From an uncultured Rikenellaceae bacterium (GTDB taxonomy: Bacteria; Bacteroidota; Bacteroidia; Bacteroidales; Rikenellaceae), in assembly GCA_904501625.1 (NCBI GenBank), contig CAJGBR010000003.1, positions 1-51,068 on the forward strand: a stretch of DNA of 51,068 nucleotides, given 5' to 3'. A model generated the notes under the pieces. That model did no database searches and was not told the origin of the DNA. It saw nothing but the letters and a program-made list of their open reading frames with translations. Below, piece after piece: positions 8,135 through 16,510 of the stretch (positions within the stretch are counted from its first letter, which is position 1; each line of letters begins with the position of its first letter). A program made the translations under genes and the position numbers.

Positions 8135-9277
8135 TTATTTCACAACTTGAATAATTACACAGCGGTTCCAATCGTGGTTATTACCGAAGATCGGTTGGTG
8201 ACCTTCTGAAGCAACTTCGATTCTGTCAGCATCGATACCATATTTTTCAACAAACATATTACGTACATTTTCAGCACGACGTTCAGAGATACGTTTGTTA
8301 ACCATCTTAGTACCATACTTGTCAGCGAAACCTGTCAAACTAATCTTGACATCTTTGTATTCTTTCAAGAATTCAGCCCACAACTTAATTGTAAGTTCTT
8401 CAACGTTGGTAATCTTAGAGCTATTGAATGCGAAATTAACCGCAGCTCTCGGAGTTTCAACAGAAACTTCCTTAACGATTTCTTTAGTCGGTTTTTGAGC
8501 CAACAGACGTTCCATCTCCTGACGGAATGCAGCATTGTCTTCAGCCAACTTATCATTAGCACGTTTCAAAGCAGCATATTGATCGTCTGCATAATTTGCA
8601 TTCACATACTTTTGGAACTTTCTTCCACCGAATGTGTAAGTTGCACCAAGAGTTACACCGATGATACCATCTTGATATGTTCTTTGTTCCGGATAGAATG
8701 TAGGCATCATAGTTGCACGTGCGTCCAAATCCAAAGACCATTTGTCGTTGAGATAGTATTTAGCGATCAAACCGGCAGAACCATTGATTTTCACGCGAAT
8801 ATCATCATCGTGGAATTTACCGAAAGACATACCCGGACCCAAGAATACGAACAAATCGAACTTGTGTGACGGATCATATCCACGGAGGAGAGTTGTCAAG
8901 TTTGCAACGAAGTCTGCATTAAAGCTTACATAGTCTCTATGGAACTTTTGATATTCGTCTCTACCTTGAGCTGTGTTGTTAATTCTGTTATAGTCAGAAT
9001 AAAGCTTTGTCTGATAACCCGAGAACTGAGCTCTTACCCCCCACTTTGGAGTAAACATTTTACCCGCAGAGATTGTGTACAGAGGTTTAATACTCTTGAA
9101 AAATCCATAATCAAGATTATCAACGTTTATTAAACCTTGAGCTCCGACGCCGATGCTGATGAAGATGTTGTTCTTACATTTCTGTGAAGCGTAAGTCACA
9201 TCATTAGCATCATTTGTTTGAGCAGATGCTGCAAACGACGCTCCGACCATCAGAAGGGATAATAATAATTTTTTCAT
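8135..9277 (-). CDS. OmpA-family outer membrane protein
   Basis: A 380-residue protein. Signal peptide 1-19 ends in ASA-Q. Residues 28-220 form an eight-strand type barrel domain (YASQKCKNNIFISIGVGAQG ... IIGVTLGATYTFGGRKF). A helical linker (about 228-265) leads to an OmpA/MotB peptidoglycan-binding domain at 275-380 (VNFAFNSSKIT, LTGFADKYGT, NKRISERRAENV, RCVIIQVVK). The TGFAD and NxxLSxxRA-like motifs bind the meso-diaminopimelate of peptidoglycan. The layout resembles Porphyromonas gingivalis Pgm6/7. It anchors the outer membrane to the wall. It lies 50 bases after a YjbH-type gene with no clear promoter between, so it is probably the last gene of a four-gene operon, although OmpA genes often have their own promoter as well. 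Confidence 0.92.
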   Translation of the reverse strand: MKKLLLSLLMVGASFAASAQTNDANDVTYASQKCKNNIFISIGVGAQGLINVDNLDYGFFKSIKPLYTISAGKMFTPKWGVRAQFSGYQTKLYSDYNRINNTAQGRDEYQKFHRDYVSFNADFVANLTTLLRGYDPSHKFDLFVFLGPGMSFGKFHDDDIRVKINGSAGLIAKYYLNDKWSLDLDARATMMPTFYPEQRTYQDGIIGVTLGATYTFGGRKFQKYVNANYADDQYAALKRANDKLAEDNAAFRQEMERLLAQKPTKEIVKEVSVETPRAAVNFAFNSSKITNVEELTIKLWAEFLKEYKDVKISLTGFADKYGTKMVNKRISERRAENVRNMFVEKYGIDADRIEVASEGHQPIFGNNHDWNRCVIIQVVK

Positions 9278-9327
9278 CTAAAAAGTCTTTTTTTGTGTTA
9301 ACACCTTAGCGGCAGCTCTCTATTACT

Positions 9328-10113
9328 CTATTTTTTAAGGTATATTTTGTAGGCGAATCCGGCCGTCAGATATCGACCTTGCTGTAACACCACCTGTGTA
9401 AAAAGATGATCAAACAACAGATAATTCGCACCTATGCAAAAATCCTTTGAGTCATATTGAGCTATTAAGTTCAATTGGGGAACCAAGTTTGGTTTAAAAC
9501 AGATTCCTCCCGCGATACCGTCAACCTTATCATTTAGGTTCGAACGACGATTGAATACGTAAGATAAGTGAAACCCTACAACTCCCACACTGGTTTTAAC
9601 GTTTTTGGTTGTTGCCACATAAAACCTACTAAAATAGTTATTTTCGGTTTCGGCTGCGATAACTCCTCCGTTGACCTGTGTATAAATATCGTTAGAACCT
9701 ACGACTATTGCGGGCCAATACTGACTCTCTTTCAATAGTCTTACTCTAAGTGACAACGACCTATCCTGGTTTACAAAACGTCCTTTTTTGTGTGGCACAA
9801 ACTCATCTGTAGCCTTCAGTAGCGTACAAACATATGATGCTTCAACGAAATCAACGAACGTAATGTTCAGAAAGTAGTTGTATGTATGGTATCTGAAATC
9901 GGAAGGTGTAATGTGTTTATTTAGGAAATTTCCACCAAACATTACAGTTCCGTCCCGTTGCATCTCTGCTGAGGGACTATTCAACAAACCTGTTGTTCCC
10001 AGAGTATTCTGAGCCGAAAGTGACAGTGTTATAGACATCAAACACGTGACAACTATCAACCTTATTGTAAGGTTTTCGTTGAATCGAAAAATATTTTTTT
10101 TCGAAACAGACAT
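9328..10113 (-). CDS. YjbH-like outer membrane protein, N-terminal type
   Basis: A 261-residue exported protein. A signal-like segment covers about residues 15-34 and ends in LSA-Q after a charged N-terminus. The mature part begins NTLGTTGLLNSPSAEMQRDGT, close to the TGLLNTPSA motif that opens YjbH proteins, followed by beta-strand-rich barrel sequence (GGNFLNKHI, YNYFLNITFVDFVEASY, YLTAGFAYKIYL). Enterobacterial YjbH is a much longer outer-membrane protein of an exopolysaccharide operon. This one covers only the N-terminal part of that architecture, and another gene of the operon (11981-13150) looks like the C-terminal part. Substrate and role are unknown. M1 at 10113 was kept, 33 bases after the lipoprotein gene. 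Confidence 0.7.
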   Translation of the reverse strand: MSVSKKNIFRFNENLTIRLIVVTCLMSITLSLSAQNTLGTTGLLNSPSAEMQRDGTVMFGGNFLNKHITPSDFRYHTYNYFLNITFVDFVEASYVCTLLKATDEFVPHKKGRFVNQDRSLSLRVRLLKESQYWPAIVVGSNDIYTQVNGGVIAAETENNYFSRFYVATTKNVKTSVGVVGFHLSYVFNRRSNLNDKVDGIAGGICFKPNLVPQLNLIAQYDSKDFCIGANYLLFDHLFTQVVLQQGRYLTAGFAYKIYLKK

Positions 10114-10146
10114 TACACTGTCACTCTTTGCTCAATAAATCAGTTA

Positions 10147-11922
10147 TTAGAAACCGCTACCACCACCATGTTGTGCAGCACTTCCGTGAGCAGCGTCGCC
10201 GCCGTGTTGGATATCGTACAATGCATAGTGGTCACCTGAATTTACGACTTCTGTTGATGTTGTAGTTGTATAAACTGTGAAAGAGTGGTCAACACCTACA
10301 ATTTCAACATTTGCAATTTCATATGTAATTGTTGCGATCAAAGTTTGTTCTGCAGTCATTGCAGGACCTTCTCCGATCTTATCTGATTCAGTATATGATG
10401 GCAACAATCCCATTACTTTCACGAATGAAAGAACCATTTGTTCAAAGCGAGTACCAGCTGCGTGTGCTGCTTCATCAAAATCAGTCATAACACCAACTTG
10501 TTCGAAGTAAGCAAATTTTGAAACTTCGATATCTACCGGTGTAGTCCAAGTTGATTTTTCAGTTTCTTCAGATACTTCTGATACAACATTCCACATAATT
10601 GCGATGTCATAAGTTGAGAAGTGATCCAACTCGAATGAAATACTATTTTCACCATTAACATCACTATTATCTACAACTTCCCATTCACCAGTTTCTTCGT
10701 TGAAGTAACGCAAAGCTACATTTTGTTGCATTTCAGGAACATTGTTGTATGTCAATTCTACTGGTTGGCTGAATTGAATACCTTCAGGACCAAATGTCAC
10801 AGTTGCCATTGAAGTTGACTCAGTAGTTGCATCTGAGCTAATAGTTTCTTCAATTGACATTGTGATGATTTGAGGAACTGTTACACCTTCCAATGTAGTT
10901 GCTGCAGGGATAACCATTTCAACTCCGTTGTCAGAATTTGTTGACAACACGATTTCAGATTCAGTTGTAGGTTCTACAACAGCTGATGTTTGAGTTTCTG
11001 TCGGACGGCTCAAGTAAGCAACTACTGTATTTTGAGTGCTTGCGTCAACGTTCATTGACAATGCTTGGTATTCTTTACCAAATTGGAAGAACAATGTTGT
11101 TTTTTCAGTCAAACCTTCGAAGAAGAAGAGACCTGATTCACCAACGTTCACAGTAGCAACGATCTCATTGTTTGCAACAGCAAAGACTTTACCACCTGTA
11201 GTAACCAATGCGCCTGTTTCGATATCACGAACTTCACCGCTCAACGGATAAGCTACGTCTTGTGACATATTGATTACAACGTTGTAAAGTACTTCGTTAG
11301 CTTTTTCGCCATCAGCAACTTTTTCAACCAATACTGAAGATGCAGCAGATACATAACCTTCTTTTGTTGCGAAGAAATCATAGATTCCAGTTTCAGCAGC
11401 AAAATCATAGATACCTGTAGCCATTTCAACTGTTGTCATTTCTGCACCACGTTTTCCATAAGCCAAAGAAACGTTTTCGAGTGTAACGCCTGTTTTTGCA
11501 TCTTTTGCGATAACGCTAACCTTGTAAGTTGCAGCAACCAACGTTGCCTTCGGTGTCATACTTACTGTAAGTGCAGTTGAAATTGTTTGGTCTTTACCAA
11601 TACTTGGGAATACTACGAAACCTTTAGCATCTTCGTATCCTTCTTTGCTAACAACGAATGTGTATGTTCCTGCTGTAGTCGGAGTGAATGTATACACACC
11701 GTTTGTACCACCAGTAGCTGTGATACCGTTAAAAGTCACACCTGTAACACCTGCTTTAGATGCAGCGTCCAATACTGTGATTGTTGCCGTATAAACTGGG
11801 TCTTTACCACTGACGTTCGGATCATACGGAGCATCAGATTTGGTGTAACAACCAACCATAAACACGGCTGCAACCAGTGCCATAATAGCACGGATTCCAA
11901 AACGTTTTTGTTTGTTTTTCAT
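10147..11922 (-). CDS. DUF3869-like repetitive lipoprotein with a Gly/His-rich tail
   Basis: I start at ATG 11922, giving 591 residues, because MKNKQKRFGIRAIMALVAAVFMVGC is then a regular lipoprotein signal with Cys25. Longer in-frame starts at 11970 and 11925 would add unlikely residues. Residues 40-330 hold repeated carboxypeptidase-regulatory-like beta-sandwich units (TATITVLDAASKAGVTGVTF, YKVSVIAKDAKTGVTLENV, LSGEVRDIETGALV). Residues 330-450 include a ZU5-like segment (VTFGPEGIQFSQPVELTYNN, then LDHFSTYDIAI). The C-terminus ends in HGGDAAHGSAAQHGGGSGF. The family resembles DUF3869 lipoproteins of Bacteroides. It lies between the two YjbH-type genes, so an envelope role together with them is likely, but its function is not known. 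Confidence 0.68.
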   Translation of the reverse strand: MKNKQKRFGIRAIMALVAAVFMVGCYTKSDAPYDPNVSGKDPVYTATITVLDAASKAGVTGVTFNGITATGGTNGVYTFTPTTAGTYTFVVSKEGYEDAKGFVVFPSIGKDQTISTALTVSMTPKATLVAATYKVSVIAKDAKTGVTLENVSLAYGKRGAEMTTVEMATGIYDFAAETGIYDFFATKEGYVSAASSVLVEKVADGEKANEVLYNVVINMSQDVAYPLSGEVRDIETGALVTTGGKVFAVANNEIVATVNVGESGLFFFEGLTEKTTLFFQFGKEYQALSMNVDASTQNTVVAYLSRPTETQTSAVVEPTTESEIVLSTNSDNGVEMVIPAATTLEGVTVPQIITMSIEETISSDATTESTSMATVTFGPEGIQFSQPVELTYNNVPEMQQNVALRYFNEETGEWEVVDNSDVNGENSISFELDHFSTYDIAIMWNVVSEVSEETEKSTWTTPVDIEVSKFAYFEQVGVMTDFDEAAHAAGTRFEQMVLSFVKVMGLLPSYTESDKIGEGPAMTAEQTLIATITYEIANVEIVGVDHSFTVYTTTTSTEVVNSGDHYALYDIQHGGDAAHGSAAQHGGGSGF

Positions 11923-11980
11923 CATTAATTGTTTTAATTTGGTTAAACTTAATTTATTTTCAATTTTCACTTATTTTCTA

Positions 11981-13150
11981 TTATCGCAAATACGAGTCCA
12001 AATAACTTGGATTATAGTTCCTTTCTGCAATGTTATTTGCCGGTCTTGTCGTGTAACTATGTCCGCGATACAAGAACGAGCCCATTGTATTATCCAATTT
12101 AAAGTAACGAGCAGGTCGGATTCGTGCATATTTCCCACGTTTATTTTTAAATGGTGGTAACGCTATTGCGAATCTGAATCCAGCATCGAAATTGTCATAG
12201 TTGTTCAACATTGCATAAACTCCTATTGAGCAGTTTGCAAAGTGTCTCATCACATCACACCTAACACCTCGGTCACCTGCCAGAAAACGTTCATACTTCA
12301 AATCAATCTGTGCGTTATAACGTTTATTGTAGTACGATGCACCAAAATTCCAGGTCCACAATTTCATTGATCCCACGTACCATTTCCAATCATAGAACGA
12401 CGAAAAGCCTGTCAGACCAACACGTCCCATCAATGAAAACCTCGACAACAACCCATCCGCAGCCAAAGGCCTCCACGCTGCGAGGTCAACACCCCAACGT
12501 TGTTCGTCAAAACAACCAAGTGTCATCTCTGCAAAGAGATTTTCGATTCTCACAGTTTGCTGCAGTGTCAAATGACCAGGTCTTACACGACTATAGGTTC
12601 TTCCCATTCTATCATTATAAATCGGGATTATCAACTGAGCGGTCAACTTCATTCCCGGCAGCGGAGACATCTCCAATGCAGGAGACAAATTGAAAACCCA
12701 TTCATAAACCTGATCAAGATAAGCATTCTTATATGCCAACTGTGGATGAACAACAAGATCAACCTTAAACAAAGAACTATTAATTTTTTTATTTCTCGCC
12801 GCTTTTGACCAGTTTTCTCCTAAGTCGTACGTAACCCTCCACATATCGTTATTTCCCGAAACAAATGATGCAACAGGCACACCGGTTTCCAAAAGAACGA
12901 TTCTGCGAGTAATTCCCGACAACGGTTTAAAACTGTTTGCAATATCGGCAATATTTTTCACAGCTACACTCGCCGTAACAAACTGAGAAGCTTCGAGTGT
13001 AATGATCTCCTCATTCCCGCATAATGTTCGGCTGACATTTTCATATCCCGCCTCAACAAGTTTCTTCTCGATATTCTGATTCTGAGCCACCACTGAAAAT
13101 CCAATCAGCACTCCGCAACAAATCAATAATATCCGAACAAAATTGCCCAT
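11981..13150 (-). CDS. YjbH-like outer membrane protein, C-terminal type
   Basis: A 389-residue exported protein with a signal peptide ending VVA-Q at about residue 22. Residues 23-120 form a small periplasmic-type domain (EKKLVEAGYENVSRTLCGNEEIITLE ... VPVASFV). The remainder is barrel-like, with PLPGMKLTAQLIIPIYND, RMGRTYSRVRPGHLTLQQTVR, ERFLAGDRGVRCDVMRHF and GFRFAIALPP. These elements resemble the C-terminal half of YjbH. It is the first gene of the minus-strand operon; a -7 match lies at 13327-13334, leaving a leader of about 170 bases. Together with 9328-10113 it looks like a YjbH split into two polypeptides. The family call rests on motif recall. Confidence 0.65.
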   Translation of the reverse strand: MGNFVRILLICCGVLIGFSVVAQNQNIEKKLVEAGYENVSRTLCGNEEIITLEASQFVTASVAVKNIADIANSFKPLSGITRRIVLLETGVPVASFVSGNNDMWRVTYDLGENWSKAARNKKINSSLFKVDLVVHPQLAYKNAYLDQVYEWVFNLSPALEMSPLPGMKLTAQLIIPIYNDRMGRTYSRVRPGHLTLQQTVRIENLFAEMTLGCFDEQRWGVDLAAWRPLAADGLLSRFSLMGRVGLTGFSSFYDWKWYVGSMKLWTWNFGASYYNKRYNAQIDLKYERFLAGDRGVRCDVMRHFANCSIGVYAMLNNYDNFDAGFRFAIALPPFKNKRGKYARIRPARYFKLDNTMGSFLYRGHSYTTRPANNIAERNYNPSYLDSYLR

Positions 13151-13326
13151 TATTCAAAAAATCAGAATCCGCTTTATTTACTAAGACATCCAATCTCCAT
13201 CACTCGTCACACATTGTGAATTTGTCATATGCACACAACTTCTGCCTCGTTTATTTTCCTATAAACAAAGCATTTACACACACTACACCGCTACTGCATC
13301 ACACATAAACACAATCTCTAACGTGG

Positions 13327-13356
13327 CAAAGGTACTAAAATTTTCACAACAAACAA
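13327..13356 (-). promoter_or_regulatory. Promoter for the YjbH/OmpA operon
   Basis: On the minus strand TACCTTTG (13334-13327) fits TANNTTTG, with TTG at 13356-13354 at a 19-base spacing. The 350-base gap 13151-13500 holds this promoter and the rho promoter and no ORF. Confidence 0.55.
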
Positions 13357-13427
13357 TCTATTTTTGTGTTTTTTACATAGGAAAAATCATTTTTTCTTCT
13401 AGGTATTAATTTTTTAAAAAAATTGTA

Positions 13428-13435
13428 TACATTTG
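13428..13435 (+). promoter_or_regulatory. -7 element of the rho promoter
   Basis: TACATTTG matches TANNTTTG. It is preceded by AT-rich sequence without a good TTTG -33 box. The predicted start near 13441 leaves a leader of about 60 bases before rho. Confidence 0.5.
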
Positions 13436-13500
13436 CGGTTGAAATAAAATTCTATTTGCAGTTTTCTCTGCAGTGTCATCAATAATCAGATTTTCTTCAA

Positions 13501-15171
13501 ATGCAAGATTTAGAAACTCTTAACAGCAAAACAATCATTGAGTTACGTGAGATTGGTAAAGCACTGGGAATTAAAGGTGCACTTAAAAAACAAGAACTCA
13601 TTGACCGAATTATCGCAGCAACAACTGCTTCCGATCAGAAACCAGAAACAACACCAGTAAAACGTGGACGTAAAAACAAGTCTGAGCAGACAGACAACCA
13701 ACCATTGACTGCACCCTCAACCGACGACCACGAGTCTCAAAATCCGACACCTACAATTCGCATCGGCGAACACGACGGAATCAAAGAGATTGTCAACCCT
13801 GAACGGAAAATGAGAGGAAGAAAATCCAAAGGATTCAAGAAAGTTACGGCACCTGTCGCCACAACAGATACAGATTCGACACCCTCAACAATTCATCACG
13901 AAGATACATACACGGCAAGCCCCGAACGTTTGATAAAAACCGAGGTTGCTGAATCAAATATCGACAACAAAGAAACACCTAAGAAAACTGAAAATCAAAC
14001 AATTACTGGACACAAAGAGACTCCAAACAACACTAAGGCTACAAGAGATGATTTCATCGGGACAATCGAAAGTGAAGGTGTCCTTGAAGTAATGAATGAC
14101 GGTTATGGATTTCTTCGTTCTGCGGAGTACGACTACTTGACCTCACCCGATGACATTTACGTCTCTCCGTCACAGATCAAACTATTCGGACTCAAAAGCG
14201 GAGATACTGTGTCGGGCACAATCAGACCTCCGAAAGAGGGTGAAAAATTTTTCCCACTGATCAAGGTGCATAAAATCAATAACCTTTCACCCGAAGATGT
14301 ACGCGACCGAGTACAATTCGAATATCTTACACCTCTGTTCCCTGAAGAAAAATTTTGTTTAACAGAGAATGGACACAACAACGCGACTACACGAGTAATA
14401 GATATGTTTGCCCCTATCGGGAAAGGTCAACGTGCAATGATTGTTGCTCAGCCTAAAACAGGTAAAACAATGTTGCTCAAAGACATAGCTAATGCCATCG
14501 CAGACAACCACCCAGAGGTTTATATGATCATTCTGCTGATTGACGAACGCCCCGAAGAGGTTACAGATATGGAACGTAGCGTCAAGGCAGAAGTTATCGC
14601 TTCGACATTCGACGAACAGGCATCACGCCACGTCAGAGTTGCCGAAATCGTACTCGAAAAGGCTAAACGAATGGTGGAATGCGGACATGATGTCGTAATT
14701 CTATTAGACTCGATTACTCGTCTTGCCAGAGCCTATAATGCAACGCAAGCCTCTTCTGGTAAAGTGTTATCAGGCGGTCTTGATGCCAATGCAATGCACA
14801 AACCCAAACGATTCTTCGGAGCAGCTCGCAATACCGAAGAAAAAGGCTCACTCACAATCATTGCTACTGCCCTTATTGAGACAGGCTCAAAAATGGACGA
14901 AGTTATTTTTGAAGAGTTCAAAGGCACCGGCAATATGGAGTTGCAACTTGACCGAAAACTCTCTAACAAACGCATCTATCCAGCAGTCGATATCAATGCC
15001 TCAAGTACACGTCGTGAAGATTTGTTATTGGACAAAGAGGTATTGCAGAAAACTTGGATATTACGTCGCTATCTGAGTGATATGACCTCAGTCGAAGCTA
15101 TGGAAGAGATCAAAAAGCACATTGACAATACCACATCAAACGCCGAATTATTAGCAACGATGAACCAATAA
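13501..15171 (+). CDS. rho: Transcription termination factor Rho
   Basis: A 556-residue Rho, about 140 residues longer than E. coli Rho. Residues 2-37 are the SAP-like Rho_N domain (LETLNSKTIIELREIGKALG). Residues about 42-185 are a Thr/Lys/Glu/Pro-rich insert predicted to be disordered, with RGRK basic patches. Residues 188-260 are the cold-shock RNA-binding fold (GVLEVMNDGYGFLRSAEYDY). The ATPase follows, with P-loop QPKTGKT near 318 and Walker B VVILLDSITRLARAYN near 398; the Q/R-loop region GKVLSGGLDANA is intact. It is a hexameric RNA translocase that ends transcription. Bacteroidota Rho proteins commonly carry such inserts. A strong hairpin terminator follows its stop. Confidence 0.97.
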   Translation: MQDLETLNSKTIIELREIGKALGIKGALKKQELIDRIIAATTASDQKPETTPVKRGRKNKSEQTDNQPLTAPSTDDHESQNPTPTIRIGEHDGIKEIVNPERKMRGRKSKGFKKVTAPVATTDTDSTPSTIHHEDTYTASPERLIKTEVAESNIDNKETPKKTENQTITGHKETPNNTKATRDDFIGTIESEGVLEVMNDGYGFLRSAEYDYLTSPDDIYVSPSQIKLFGLKSGDTVSGTIRPPKEGEKFFPLIKVHKINNLSPEDVRDRVQFEYLTPLFPEEKFCLTENGHNNATTRVIDMFAPIGKGQRAMIVAQPKTGKTMLLKDIANAIADNHPEVYMIILLIDERPEEVTDMERSVKAEVIASTFDEQASRHVRVAEIVLEKAKRMVECGHDVVILLDSITRLARAYNATQASSGKVLSGGLDANAMHKPKRFFGAARNTEEKGSLTIIATALIETGSKMDEVIFEEFKGTGNMELQLDRKLSNKRIYPAVDINASSTRREDLLLDKEVLQKTWILRRYLSDMTSVEAMEEIKKHIDNTTSNAELLATMNQ

Positions 15172-15190
15172 TTTCCAAATACTAAACATT

Positions 15191-15221
15191 AAAGAGCAAC
15201 CGAGTGGTTGCTCTTTTTTTT
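15191..15221 (+). terminator. Terminator after rho
   Basis: AAAGAGCAAC (15191-15200) pairs with GTTGCTCTTT (15207-15216), with the T run continuing to 15221. This is a textbook intrinsic terminator. Confidence 0.93.
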
Positions 15222-15252
15222 ATACAATCAACAATTTCTCATTTTTATTGAT

Positions 15253-15260
15253 TATCTTTG
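15253..15260 (+). promoter_or_regulatory. -7 element upstream of the Sua5/YrdC gene
   Basis: TATCTTTG matches TANNTTTG, follows the rho terminator and lies 62 bases before the next start. No good -33 box is visible. Confidence 0.5.
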
Positions 15261-15322
15261 CAACAAAGTTTCCACATATCGGAGATGCTTAGATTATTCT
15301 AACGGAGTTTGATAATTTATTT

Positions 15323-15925
15323 ATGCTGATAAAAATTTACGATAAAAATCCCAATGAAAACAGCGTGAGAACTGTTGTCGAATCATTAAATAATGATGGC
15401 ATTATCGTATATCCAACAGACTCGGTCTACGCACTCGGTTGCTCGATTCGCAGCCTGAAAGCAATTGACCAACTCAAAAAAATCAGTGGAAAACAAAAAG
15501 AACTCACAATCGTCTGTCCCGACCTTAGTACAATCGCCGACTATGCAAAAGTCGATAACCAGACATTCAAGTTACTGAAACGTAATCTTCCAGGACCGTT
15601 TACACTGATACTTAATGCATCAAGTCGAGTGCCGAACAAATTCTTCGACAAACGTAAAACAGTGGGAGTCAGACTTCAAAGTAATGCCGTAGCCCAAGCA
15701 ATCATCTGTGAGTTGGGTGTACCAATGGTGTCGATTTCAATTCACACCGAAGAGAAAGAGACAGAATATATGACCGACCCCGAACTAATTCACGAGCGTT
15801 ACGGCAAAATTGTTGACATTGTGGTTGATGGCGGAATCGGCGAAATTATACCGACAACGGTTGTTGATTGTACTACACCTGACCCCGAAATAATCAGACA
15901 GGGACAAGGCGAATTTATTTTATAA
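15323..15925 (+). CDS. L-threonylcarbamoyladenylate synthase (Sua5/YrdC/YwlC family)
   Basis: A 200-residue single-domain enzyme that makes threonylcarbamoyl-AMP from Thr, bicarbonate and ATP, the first step of t6A37 tRNA modification. Visible motifs are GIIVYPTDSVYALGCS (about 30-45), ISGKQKELTIVCPDLS, LPGPFTLILNAS, TVGVRLQ and PMVSISIHTE. The lysine-rich KxR-SGKxxxxP-type ATP/substrate region and the SxH-like segment are intact. The usual SANxSG motif reads SISIHTE, which is common in Bacteroidota. There is no Sua5 C-terminal domain. The next gene starts 12 bases after its stop, so it probably heads an operon that runs to phoH or purC. Confidence 0.9.
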   Translation: MLIKIYDKNPNENSVRTVVESLNNDGIIVYPTDSVYALGCSIRSLKAIDQLKKISGKQKELTIVCPDLSTIADYAKVDNQTFKLLKRNLPGPFTLILNASSRVPNKFFDKRKTVGVRLQSNAVAQAIICELGVPMVSISIHTEEKETEYMTDPELIHERYGKIVDIVVDGGIGEIIPTTVVDCTTPDPEIIRQGQGEFIL

Positions 15926-15937
15926 CTTAAATTTGAT

Positions 15938-16510
15938 ATGAAAAACAACTTCTGGCAACAAAGTGCAAGTGCAGGATTAATCATTGGAGCCCTCTCCATC
16001 GCTGCAATATTGTTGGGTTATATGCTCACTAACGTTCTTGAACTGCAGGAGAAGGCACTGCTGATTTCATCATCACTGCTAGGGTTCTTTAAAATAGTGA
16101 TATTATTCACATTGTTGTGGAACGCAGCAGTTCGCTACGCCCGCAGTCAGCCCGAAGGAACTTTTTCTGTCGCACACGGAATGGGGTTCATCGTAATGGT
16201 TATGGTATTTGCAGGATTTCTGTCCGGCATCGGATACTATATCCAATTTGTAAAACTCCAGCCCGATTACATCTCCGACACAGTAAACCAGATGCTACAA
16301 GGCAAAGAGGAGACTGCTCAATTTACAAAACAACTATTATCAAGTGCGGCATATTGGATTATGATTGCAATGTTCCAGATGGCATTTTATGGTGTACTGT
16401 ATGGGGTATTCATTGCCTATTTTGTCCGTCGCCGACTTGCAGCAATTAAAGATTACCAAGATAACGATTCTCAAGAAACTGAAAATAACTCAGATGAAAC
16501 AATTCAATAA
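15938..16510 (+). CDS. DUF4199 membrane protein
   Basis: A 190-residue inner-membrane protein with four hydrophobic segments (about 11-32, 44-64, 79-102 and 133-160) and an acidic C-terminal tail. Features shared with DUF4199 are YARSQPEGTFSVAHGMGFIVMVMVFAGFLSG and a long loop before the last helix. The family is common in Bacteroidota, is usually next to a family 2 glycosyltransferase, and has no known function. Its last 17 bases overlap the start of that glycosyltransferase, which suggests coupled translation and a shared membrane process. Confidence 0.88.
   Translation: MKNNFWQQSASAGLIIGALSIAAILLGYMLTNVLELQEKALLISSSLLGFFKIVILFTLLWNAAVRYARSQPEGTFSVAHGMGFIVMVMVFAGFLSGIGYYIQFVKLQPDYISDTVNQMLQGKEETAQFTKQLLSSAAYWIMIAMFQMAFYGVLYGVFIAYFVRRRLAAIKDYQDNDSQETENNSDETIQ

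Noticed and set aside
8495..8869. A 124-codon Cys-rich frame opposite the OmpA gene
   Set aside because: It is antisense to a clear OmpA domain protein; the Cys richness comes from reading the gene backwards.
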